5,357 bases of DNA, from positions 1-5,357 of the forward strand of contig DAOUFX010000301.1 of assembly GCA_034429675.1 (NCBI GenBank), written 5' to 3'. The notes below the pieces were generated by a model. That model searched no databases. It saw only the letters and a program-made list of their open reading frames with translations, and was not told the origin of the DNA. The position numbers and the translations under genes are program-made. Source of the stretch: JAKQHY01 sp034429675 (GTDB taxonomy: Bacteria > Chloroflexota > Anaerolineae > B4-G1 > SLSP01). Shown piece by piece: positions 1 to 5,312 of the stretch. The first letter of the stretch is position 1. Each line of letters opens with the position of its first letter.

Positions 1-35
1 GTGCGGGGTATCCCCCCCGCACGCCCACCTTTTTT
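1..35 (+). terminator. Probable rho-independent terminator, cut by the window edge
   Basis: GTGCGGGG (1-8) pairs perfectly with CCCCGCAC (15-22) around a 6-base loop, and a run of six T follows at 30-35. The T run begins seven bases after the visible stem. The bases between, GCCCACC (23-29), would extend the stem if the missing upstream sequence reads GGTGGGC, which would place the T run directly after the stem. It would end a plus-strand gene lying to the left of the window. The hairpin is seen; the upstream extension is a prediction. Confidence 0.5.
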
Positions 36-79
36 GTTTATCTTGCCGTCGAATGGCTGTTTTCGAAGGTGAATTGCAG

Positions 80-85
80 TATAAT
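80..85 (+). promoter_or_regulatory. -10 box (TATAAT) of the toxin-antitoxin operon
   Basis: A perfect TATAAT lies 29 bases before the antitoxin ATG. No good -35 box sits at the expected distance (57-63 reads CTGTTTT), so the promoter is probably weak or helped by an activator. A small inverted repeat, TCGAA (49-53) and TTCGA (62-66), lies in the -35 area and could be a site for the antitoxin or toxin-antitoxin complex. Such modules usually repress themselves, but nothing here proves it. Confidence 0.4.
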
Positions 86-114
86 CAGAGTAGTTGTGTT
101 CAGGGAGGTCGCCT

Positions 115-342
115 ATGAAATGGCAAGATTATATTGTAGTTGATCCCAATATCTGTCATGGAAAAGCCTGCATCAAGGGCACCCGGATTATGGTTTCGGT
201 GATCCTTGACAATCTCGCGGTGGGCCTTTCTTTCGACGAAATCTTGCATAGTTACCCATCTTTGAATCAAGAAGCAATACGTGCCGCTATCACGTACGCT
301 GCCGAGTTGACCCGTGAGCGCGTTGTCGCTATTCCGGCATAG
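115..342 (+). CDS. DUF433 family antitoxin
   Basis: A 75-residue protein of the DUF433 family, small helix-turn-helix proteins that act as antitoxins of PIN-like toxins. The family core is visible: GKACIKGTRI at residues 16-25, then ILDNLAVGLSFDEIL (30-44), YPSL (47-50) and an alpha-helical end with AAITYAAEL (57-65). It probably binds and neutralises the toxin encoded just downstream and may bind its own promoter. The start is placed at ATG 115 because a strong ribosome site, AGGGAGGT (102-109), precedes it by five bases; a longer reading from TTG 94 would run through that site. It is followed after three bases by the toxin gene, so the two are almost certainly cotranscribed and translationally coupled. 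GC content is well below that of the neighbouring hydrolase gene, which suggests acquisition by transfer. The family call rests on recognised motifs. Confidence 0.85.
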   Translation: MKWQDYIVVDPNICHGKACIKGTRIMVSVILDNLAVGLSFDEILHSYPSLNQEAIRAAITYAAELTRERVVAIPA

Positions 343-345
343 ATA

Positions 346-699
346 ATGAAATTCAAGATTGACGAGAATCTGCCTTTTGAGTCGGCTGACTTGCTACGTG
401 ATGCCGGTTATGATGCCGCTACCGTTCTCGAACAGCATTTGGGCGGTTCACCCGATGGTGATATTGCGTCTGTATGTCAACAAGAAGATCGTGTCTTGAT
501 CACACTGGATGTAGACTTCGCCGATATTCGTACATACCCACCCGCAAAATCCCCCGGACTGATAGTTCTGCGTTTAAGCGAGCAAAGTAAACCTCACATT
601 CTCGACGTTGTGAATTACCTGATTCCGCTACTCTCCAGTGAGCCGCTCGATCATCTTCTATGGATTGTCGAAGAAGCTCGTTTAAGAATCAGGTGTTAG
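346..699 (+). CDS. DUF5615 PIN-like toxin (putative RNase)
   Basis: A 117-residue protein of the DUF5615 (PIN-like, Mut7-C related) family, the usual partner of DUF433. PIN-like folds cleave RNA with a cluster of acidic residues binding divalent metal. Visible here are DEN at residues 6-8, GGSPDGDIA (33-41) with D37 and D39, and the hallmark LITLDVDFADIRTYPP (51-66) with D55, D57 and D60. The ending LLWIVEEARLRIR (103-115) is also typical. Length is normal for the family and the acidic residues are all present, so it should be intact. The ATG lies three bases after the antitoxin stop with no clear ribosome site, as expected for translational coupling. The RNA target is unknown. A 7-bp inverted repeat spans its stop codon. 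Toxicity and RNase activity are inferred from the family. Confidence 0.82.
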   Translation: MKFKIDENLPFESADLLRDAGYDAATVLEQHLGGSPDGDIASVCQQEDRVLITLDVDFADIRTYPPAKSPGLIVLRLSEQSKPHILDVVNYLIPLLSSEPLDHLLWIVEEARLRIRC

Positions 700-705
700 A
701 TTCTT
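684..705 (+). repeat. Inverted repeat across the toxin stop codon
   Basis: AAGAATC (684-690) and GATTCTT (699-705) form a perfect 7-bp stem with an 8-base loop; the TAG stop codon (697-699) lies at the loop/stem edge. The stem is AT-rich and is followed by CATTCATAC, not a T run, so it is at best a weak terminator. It may protect the 3' end of the toxin message or slow read-through into the next gene. Confidence 0.4.
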
Positions 706-729
706 CATTCATACATAGAAGGTCTGCTC

Positions 730-3285
730 TTGCCAACAATCACCTTTGACCCCGCATCCTTGCGTATAGACGGCGTCCCGGCGCTGATTCAGGCCGGGAC
801 GCTGCATTATTTCCGCTTGCCGCATCCCGACCTGTGGGCGCCGGCGTTGGAGCGGATGCGCATGGCCGGCTTGAACGCGGCGGTGATTCCTTTCCCCTGG
901 GCCTATCACAGCCCGGCGGCGGGACTGTACGACTTCACCGGGCCGCGCAACGTCCCGGCGTTGTTGGATGCCGTCGAGCGCGCCGGTCTCTGGCTGATCG
1001 CGGCGCCCGGCCCCTGGACGCCCGGCTTCGATGTGGGCGGCGCGCCGTCGTGGTGTCGCTATCAGGGCGACTTCGCGCCGCGCTGCAACAGCGAAGCGCC
1101 CGGCCCCTCGTTTTCGTTCTTGCGCACCGTGCGCGAGTGGTGGGAACGCCTCTTCCCCTGTTTCGTGAACCGCTCCAATTTGCTGTTGCTCTCGCTCGAT
1201 CCCGGCGTGTGCAACGGGGGCGAACCGTTGTCGCGCTACGTCCCTCCGTTGATCGCGTTGGCCCGCGAGCTGGAGGCGCGCGCGCCCTGCATCGTCCCGG
1301 CGGATCTGCTGCCGGTCGGCGACGACGTGGAGCCGGTTCTCGGTTGGACGCGCCTGGAGATGGGCGAGTCCCCGGCGGGCGCCGCCGCCGAAGATGCGGG
1401 GGAAACCCTGACGGCAGCCGAGGTTGCGCTCATCCCGGCGCTGCCGCAGCGCCACGGCCAGCCGCCGGCGACGCTGCTGCCCCCAGGCCACCCGCGCCCG
1501 GCGCTGGCGGCGGCGCTGGCCCGAGGCGCGACGATCTACACGTTGACTCCGGCGCATCGCGGCGTTGCGTGGGGCTACTGGAACGCCGGCCCCGCCGATG
1601 TCGCCGCCCCGTTGGGCGAGGACGGCGTCTTCCCGGACGCCTACTATCACGCCCGCGCACTGACTCAAACCGTCGAATTCCTGGGGCGCGCGCTGGCGAC
1701 GGCGCATCCCGAACCGATGGCCTACGCCTCCGAGCCGCGCGCGCTGCGCGCCGCCCGCACCGGCGAAACGGCGACGCTGGCTTTTCTCGACGCTGCGCTG
1801 GCCGAACATGGCGGTGTGCGGGTCTCGCTGGCGTTGGGTGGGGAGCTCGTGACCACCGGCCCGGTTCCGCTGTTGGCCGGCGCCGTGCGCCTCTTGCCGT
1901 TGAATTGGAAGCTGGCCGGGGGAACGCTCCTGACCACCACGCTGGAACCGGCTCTGTCCACTGCCGTTGCCGGGCGGCGCTTGCTGATCCTGTCCAACGC
2001 CGGCGGCGGCGACTTGCTGCTCTCGTCCGATTTTCGGCTGCGGCATGCGCGCGGGCCGGCGCGCGCGCTGCGCACGCCCGCCGGGCTCTCCGTGCATTTC
2101 GAGCCGGCGCGGATGGCCTCGTTGCTGCTCGACGGCCCCGACGGACCGTTGCAACTGCTGGCCCTCGCGCCGCAGCTCGCCGCGCGCGTCTGGCCGCTGG
2201 ACGACGGTTGGCGTTCCACGCCCGCCTATCCGGCGCTCTGGCGTCCCGCGCCCGAAGACCCGGAACGCGGGCTGGTTATCGGCCCGGAGTTCGTGCAACC
2301 GCGCGGCGCTTCTGGGGACGGCGGCGCGTGCGCTTACCTCGTCCGCGACAAGGGCGCCGGCTACCGCTGGGGGCCGTGGCGCGGCAGCGATCCCCACACG
2401 TGGCTGTCGCCGCTCGCCTGGCAGGCGCCGCGCCCGGTCAAGCCGCCGGCGCTCGTCTGGGAGCCGCTCCGCCCCGGCGCGTTGGAAGTCGCGCCGGAGT
2501 ACGACGACGCCGGCTGGCGCTACATCGCGCAGCGCGCGCCTCTGGCGATGACCGAACACGGCGTCGAGACGGGGTTTGTCTGGTACCGGGGACGTTTCAA
2601 GGGGCAGTCCGGCGCCGTCACGCTGCGCTGTCCTCACGCCTGCGACGTTTTCTTCAACGGCGCACACATCGCCGCGCTGAACCCCGCCCCGGGCGCGCCT
2701 CTCGACGCGCCCAAAACGCTGCCGTTGCCTGCGCGTTTGTTGCGTGGAGAAAACCTGCTCGCCGTTCTGATCGAGGGGATAGCGCACAGCGCTTCGTGGG
2801 AGACGCTCAACGCTCCGCGCGGCCTGCTGTCGTGCGAGCTGGACAGCGGCCTGCCGCTCCTCTGGCGCATTCGCGGTGGGCTGAGCGGCGAGCGGCTCAA
2901 GCAGGGGTTCCCCGGTTACGCCGAGGTCGCGTGGCTGCCCGAACCGGCGTCGCCCCAGAATGCTGCGCCCGCTTCGAGCGATGTCTTTGCGCTTACCTGG
3001 CACAACGCCTTTTTCGAGTGGAATTTGCCCGCTGCGGTGGAGTGCCCGCTCTATCTATTCCTGGAGCAGGCGCCCGCCCGGGCCTACATTTTTCTCAACG
3101 GAGTGTTGGTGGGGCGCTACTGGGATGCCTACAGCGCGCAGTCGCGCTTCTGGCTGCCGGAGGGAATCCTGCGCCGGGGCGGCGAGAACGAATTGTTGAT
3201 CGCGCAGTGGACGCGCGGCGCCAAACCGGGCATCGGCGTGGCGCGCCTGGAGACCGGGGCGGTTATGCAGTGGTTTGTGTCGTGA
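730..3285 (+). CDS. GH35-like (beta-galactosidase family) protein with a degenerate active site
   Basis: An 851-residue protein with the architecture of family 35 glycoside hydrolases. Residues about 8-320 match the catalytic barrel: AGTLHYFRLP (22-31), MRMAGLNAAVIPFPW (43-57), PGPW (93-96) then DVGGAPSW (101-108), GQP (243-245), and ARGATIYTL (264-272) followed by WGYWNAG (281-287) and APLGEDG (293-299). Beta-rich domains follow, with GFVWYRGRF near 615-623 and a typical C-terminal jelly roll FLNGVLVGRYW (788-798) and WLPEGILRRGGEN (808-820). The residues that should be catalytic look lost: the usual ENEYG segment reads DPGVC (157-161), and the nucleophile position aligns near A233 (alignment recalled, not computed). 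It may therefore bind sugars without cleaving them, or use other residues. No signal peptide is seen, so it is probably cytoplasmic. The start is TTG 730, preceded by AAGG (719-722); no ATG is available between the in-frame TAG at 697 and it. GC is very high, unlike the toxin genes before it. Confidence 0.78.
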   Translation: MPTITFDPASLRIDGVPALIQAGTLHYFRLPHPDLWAPALERMRMAGLNAAVIPFPWAYHSPAAGLYDFTGPRNVPALLDAVERAGLWLIAAPGPWTPGFDVGGAPSWCRYQGDFAPRCNSEAPGPSFSFLRTVREWWERLFPCFVNRSNLLLLSLDPGVCNGGEPLSRYVPPLIALARELEARAPCIVPADLLPVGDDVEPVLGWTRLEMGESPAGAAAEDAGETLTAAEVALIPALPQRHGQPPATLLPPGHPRPALAAALARGATIYTLTPAHRGVAWGYWNAGPADVAAPLGEDGVFPDAYYHARALTQTVEFLGRALATAHPEPMAYASEPRALRAARTGETATLAFLDAALAEHGGVRVSLALGGELVTTGPVPLLAGAVRLLPLNWKLAGGTLLTTTLEPALSTAVAGRRLLILSNAGGGDLLLSSDFRLRHARGPARALRTPAGLSVHFEPARMASLLLDGPDGPLQLLALAPQLAARVWPLDDGWRSTPAYPALWRPAPEDPERGLVIGPEFVQPRGASGDGGACAYLVRDKGAGYRWGPWRGSDPHTWLSPLAWQAPRPVKPPALVWEPLRPGALEVAPEYDDAGWRYIAQRAPLAMTEHGVETGFVWYRGRFKGQSGAVTLRCPHACDVFFNGAHIAALNPAPGAPLDAPKTLPLPARLLRGENLLAVLIEGIAHSASWETLNAPRGLLSCELDSGLPLLWRIRGGLSGERLKQGFPGYAEVAWLPEPASPQNAAPASSDVFALTWHNAFFEWNLPAAVECPLYLFLEQAPARAYIFLNGVLVGRYWDAYSAQSRFWLPEGILRRGGENELLIAQWTRGAKPGIGVARLETGAVMQWFVS

Positions 3286-3290
3286 GTGGC

Positions 3291-4091
3291 TTAGTTGGCG
3301 ACCGGCTCGCGCTCAACGTGTAGCGCGGCTCGCTCGGTTTGCAGACGAATCAACTCGGCTTCCAGGGTTTCGAGACGCTCGGTTAACTGGTTCACCCGCT
3401 CGACCATCACGTCGGGCAGTTGTTCGTGGTGCAGGTCGGGTTTGAGCTGGCAGCGCACGCCGTTGAGCTTGACGACGCGCCCCGGCACCCCGACGACGGT
3501 GGCGCACGCCGGCACCGGCTTGACCACCACCGAGCCCGATCCCACCTGTGAGTTTTCCCCGATTTCGATGGGGCCGAGGATGGTGGCGTTGGTGCCGATG
3601 ACCACGCCATTGCCGATGGTCGGGTGGCGCTTGGCCTTTTCGAGGGCGACGCCGCCCAAAACCACGCCCTTGTAGATCAGCACGTCGTTTCCCACCTCGG
3701 CCGTTTCGCCGATGACCACACCCATGCCGTGATCAATGAACACGCGCCGGCCCAGCGTCGCGCCGGGATGGATTTCGATGCCGGTGAACCAGCGGGTGAG
3801 GTGCGAGAGAAAGCGCGCCGGGAAACGCAATCCGCGCCCCCACAGCGCGTGCGCGATGCGGTGCAGCCAGATCGCGTGCAGGCCGGGATAGCAGGTCAAC
3901 ACCTCGATGAGACTGCGCGCCGCCGGGTCCTTGAGAAACACCGTCTGCACGTCTTCCTTGAGCCGTTGGAAAAAGTTCGGCTGCTCAACCGGGCGGTCCT
4001 CCGGCGCCACGCACGTGCATTCCCCGCAGCACTTCTCGCACTTGGGATGACATTCCAAAACCTCTTCTGCTTTGATAACTTTAGCAACCAT
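3291..4091 (-). CDS. cysE: Serine O-acetyltransferase with a Cys-rich N-terminal extension
   Basis: A 266-residue enzyme that transfers acetyl from acetyl-CoA to L-serine, giving O-acetylserine for cysteine synthesis in the cytoplasm. Residues 40-100 are the short helical N-terminal part (FFQRLKEDVQTVFLKDPAARS). Residues about 103-207 form the left-handed beta-helix of hexapeptide repeats, with E106 (equivalent to E. coli D143), IDHGMG with catalytic H121, RHP with H156, and the ending VVGVPGRVV. Two parts are unusual. Residues 14-27 read CHPKCEKCCGECTC, six cysteines and a histidine. Residues about 226-260 are a predicted coiled coil with leucines at 236, 240, 243, 247 and 250. The protein ends in Asn, not in the Ile that docks E. 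coli CysE into CysK. ATG 4091 is supported by a ribosome site (GAGGGGG, 4100-4106) eight bases away, and no later Met or well-placed start exists, so the extension is probably real. It converges on the GH35-like gene with a 5-base gap. Confidence 0.93.
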   Translation of the reverse strand: MVAKVIKAEEVLECHPKCEKCCGECTCVAPEDRPVEQPNFFQRLKEDVQTVFLKDPAARSLIEVLTCYPGLHAIWLHRIAHALWGRGLRFPARFLSHLTRWFTGIEIHPGATLGRRVFIDHGMGVVIGETAEVGNDVLIYKGVVLGGVALEKAKRHPTIGNGVVIGTNATILGPIEIGENSQVGSGSVVVKPVPACATVVGVPGRVVKLNGVRCQLKPDLHHEQLPDVMVERVNQLTERLETLEAELIRLQTERAALHVEREPVAN

Positions 4092-4114
4092 CTCAATTTC
4101 CCCCTCTGGAAACG

Positions 4115-4156
4115 GATTGGCAGATTATGGATACCGGATACCGGATTACGAATTAC
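4115..4156 (-). repeat. Degenerate tandem heptamers in the cysE leader
   Basis: Read on the minus strand, consecutive 7-base units are GTAATTC (4150-4156), GTAATCC (4143-4149), GGTATCC (4136-4142), GGTATCC (4129-4135), ATAATCT (4122-4128) and a poor unit GCCAATC (4115-4121). Two units are identical and their neighbours differ by one or two bases. This resembles the short tandemly repeated heptanucleotide sequences (STRR) first described in filamentous cyanobacteria and seen in other repeat-rich bacteria. It lies between the cysE promoter and the cysE ribosome site, so it is transcribed. Confidence 0.65.
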
Positions 4157-4193
4157 AATTTTACGCATCACGTCCCTTAATTTTGTAGATGAT

Positions 4194-4222
4194 ATTTTAC
4201 TTTAATCCATCTCGCCTGTCAA
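4194..4222 (-). promoter_or_regulatory. Sigma-70 type promoter of cysE
   Basis: On the minus strand TTGACA (4217-4222, a perfect -35 box) is followed after exactly 17 bases by TAAAAT (4194-4199, five of six matches to the -10 consensus). Transcription would begin near 4187, giving a leader of about 95 bases before the cysE ATG at 4091. This makes cysE independent of the hydrolase gene upstream on the same strand. No operator-like inverted repeat overlaps it. Confidence 0.75.
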
Positions 4223-4259
4223 TGGTTTCTGTTCTGCGGGGGGGTTGGCGCGCATTTCG

Positions 4260-4362
4260 GTAGAGACGCAATATATTGCGTCTTCCCCTGCGCAGGTAGA
4301 GACGCAAAATTTTGCGTCTTCCCCCTACGCAGAAAGAGAGACGCAAAATTTTGCGTCTCTAC
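4260..4362. repeat. Three-copy tandem array of palindromic repeats
   Basis: Three near-identical palindromes, each beginning AGACGCAA and ending TTGCGTCT, lie at 4264-4283, 4300-4319 and 4339-4358 (periods 36 and 39 bases). The central eight bases are AATATATT in copy 1 and AAAATTTT in copies 2 and 3, so copy 1 differs by two paired changes that keep the palindrome perfect. Copies 1 and 2 are preceded by GTAG and followed by TTCCCC. Copy 3 ends TCTCTAC, so the array as a whole is bounded by GTAGAGACGC on the left and GCGTCTCTAC on the right. The first spacer contains another perfect 10-base palindrome, CCTGCGCAGG (4287-4296), degenerate in the second spacer. Similar GTAGAGACGC palindromes are common in intergenic DNA of cyanobacteria and Chloroflexota. 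As RNA each unit would fold into a hairpin on either strand. Confidence 0.85.
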
Positions 4363-4391
4363 ATTTTCCCGTTTCGCATGGGGTGCGGCGA

Positions 4392-4416
4392 CAAAGATAC
4401 CGGGTTGAAACCCTGG
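4392..4416 (-). terminator. Possible terminator of the hydrolase gene
   Basis: On the minus strand CC(A)GGGT and ACCCGG (4400-4416) form a stem around a TTCA loop with one bulged A. It is followed by TATCTTTG, a modestly T-rich stretch. It lies 27 bases beyond the hydrolase stop codon, the right place and direction for a terminator, but the T tract is poor. Confidence 0.3.
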
Positions 4417-4430
4417 CGCTAAACCGACGA

Positions 4431-4443
4431 AACCCTTCGGGTT
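4431..4443 (-). repeat. Small hairpin touching the hydrolase stop codon
   Basis: AACCC (4431-4435) and GGGTT (4439-4443) form a perfect 5-bp stem with a 3-base loop, directly after the hydrolase reading frame and sharing one base with its TGA stop codon. No T run follows on the minus strand. Together with the hairpin at 4400-4416 it gives two GAAACCC words and two GGGTT words in mirror arrangement. Confidence 0.4.
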
Positions 4444-5219
4444 CAAGAAATGTTGCCATTATCAACGGACGAAAGAAACTCGTCCATTATCCGATTGAAT
4501 TCCTCTGGCTTATCCAATTGCAGCCAGTGTCCTGTTCCCGTTATCATTGTGTGTGGGAGGTTGGCCGCCAGGTTGTGTATGCTAAAAGGAGTTTCGTTGA
4601 CCGCTGTAATGACCGATAACTTTGGCCCGCCGTAACGTGCCAAGGCCTGCATGGGATTGTATTTGAAAAGTTCTTTGAAAACACCGACAACGGTTGCTTT
4701 GGGCGTATCGCGCAAATCTTGCATAACTTTCGCCTGCGTTGTTTCACTCGAACCGGTCAAAAGTTGACGCCAGTACCCTTCAACGACGTTTGAGTAGGCT
4801 GCGGATTCCAAAGCGCCCATATACTGCTGCACTTCTTCAATGGGCATTTGGGTCGAGTCGCCGGACGGGTCAACGAGAAGCAATCCAACCACTCGTTCAG
4901 GATAAGCGCCGGCATACGCACCAGCAACACTACCGCCCATACTATGACCAACCAGAATGAATCTTTCAATACCCAACCGATTGACGACCCCCTGAATGTC
5001 TTGGACCATTGACTCAATCGCATAATCGCCATTGGCCGGTGGTAACGACTGGCCGTGTCCGCGCAGGTCGAGAGCGACAGCTCGTCGCGTCGTTCGGATG
5101 TGGTTGAGTTGGGCCGACCATTGGTGTGTGTTTCCGGCCAGTGAGTGTACGAAGACCACCGGGAATGAACCCTCTCCGCCATCATCCATGTAGATATGCG
5201 CTATTTTTTCTGACATCAT
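4443..5219 (-). CDS. Alpha/beta hydrolase
   Basis: A 258-residue single-domain alpha/beta hydrolase, probably a soluble cytoplasmic esterase, lactonase or related enzyme. Numbered from the chosen start: VVFVHSLAG (21-29) is the first strand and oxyanion loop, DLRGHGQS (51-58) the usual second motif, and GHSMGG (91-96) the nucleophile elbow with S93. VDPSG (116-120) follows, and GTGHWLQLDKPEEF (228-241) holds catalytic H231. The usual acid after strand 7 is unclear (VITAVNETP, 203-211), so D117 is the likelier acid. A cap of about 60-70 residues (about 122-190) lies between. The substrate cannot be told. The start is ATG 5219 (or the adjacent ATG 5216) because AAGGAG (5225-5230) lies five to eight bases before it; ATG 5243 would include that site and has none of its own. 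GC is clearly lower than in the GH35-like gene. It lies upstream of cysE on the same strand but is separated by 351 bases with a new promoter. Confidence 0.9.
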   Translation of the reverse strand: MMSEKIAHIYMDDGGEGSFPVVFVHSLAGNTHQWSAQLNHIRTTRRAVALDLRGHGQSLPPANGDYAIESMVQDIQGVVNRLGIERFILVGHSMGGSVAGAYAGAYPERVVGLLLVDPSGDSTQMPIEEVQQYMGALESAAYSNVVEGYWRQLLTGSSETTQAKVMQDLRDTPKATVVGVFKELFKYNPMQALARYGGPKLSVITAVNETPFSIHNLAANLPHTMITGTGHWLQLDKPEEFNRIMDEFLSSVDNGNIS

Positions 5220-5284
5220 GCTTTCTCCTTTGTTTGTCATCATTCAACTTTTGCAGTTGATTGTTCTCATTGTCTTAGCTATGA

Positions 5285-5301
5285 CTGACATCTAGTGTCA
5301 G
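5285..5301. promoter_or_regulatory. Inverted repeat, probable repressor operator for the hydrolase gene
   Basis: CTGACA (5285-5290) and TGTCAG (5296-5301) are perfect 6-bp arms around TCTAG. The site lies just downstream of the -10-like TATAGT at 5313-5318, overlapping or following the likely start of transcription, where a bound dimer would block transcription. The layout and the TGACA/TGTCA arms suit a dimeric helix-turn-helix repressor such as a TetR-family protein. No regulator gene is in the window, so the identity is inferred. Confidence 0.45.
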
Positions 5302-5312
5302 CCATTATTTGT

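Noticed and set aside
94..342. A longer antitoxin starting at TTG 94
   Set aside because: The added seven codons pass through the strong ribosome site at 102-109, and family members begin at the equivalent of ATG 115.
709..3003. A 764-codon open frame on the minus strand opposite the GH35-like gene
   Set aside because: Its product is dominated by Arg, Gly, Ala, Gln and Pro with no recognisable domain, as expected for the antisense of a very GC-rich gene. The plus-strand frame has clear family motifs throughout.
834..3323. An 829-codon open frame on the plus strand overlapping the GH35-like gene in another frame
   Set aside because: It is Arg/Ala-rich low-information translation without motifs, a by-product of the rarity of stop codons in GC-rich DNA.
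4260..4362. A small CRISPR array
   Set aside because: The repeated part is itself a perfect palindrome and the short intervening segments resemble each other instead of being unique spacers. There are only three units and no cas genes.
4219..4446. A 75-codon minus-strand frame through the palindrome array, and a 124-codon plus-strand frame from 4245
   Set aside because: Both consist largely of translated repeats giving the same TQNFAS-like peptide on both strands, have no ribosome site, and the plus-strand one runs into the antisense of the hydrolase gene.
4443..5243. A longer hydrolase starting at ATG 5243
   Set aside because: The extra eight codons encode the ribosome site AAGGAG itself, and no such site precedes 5243.
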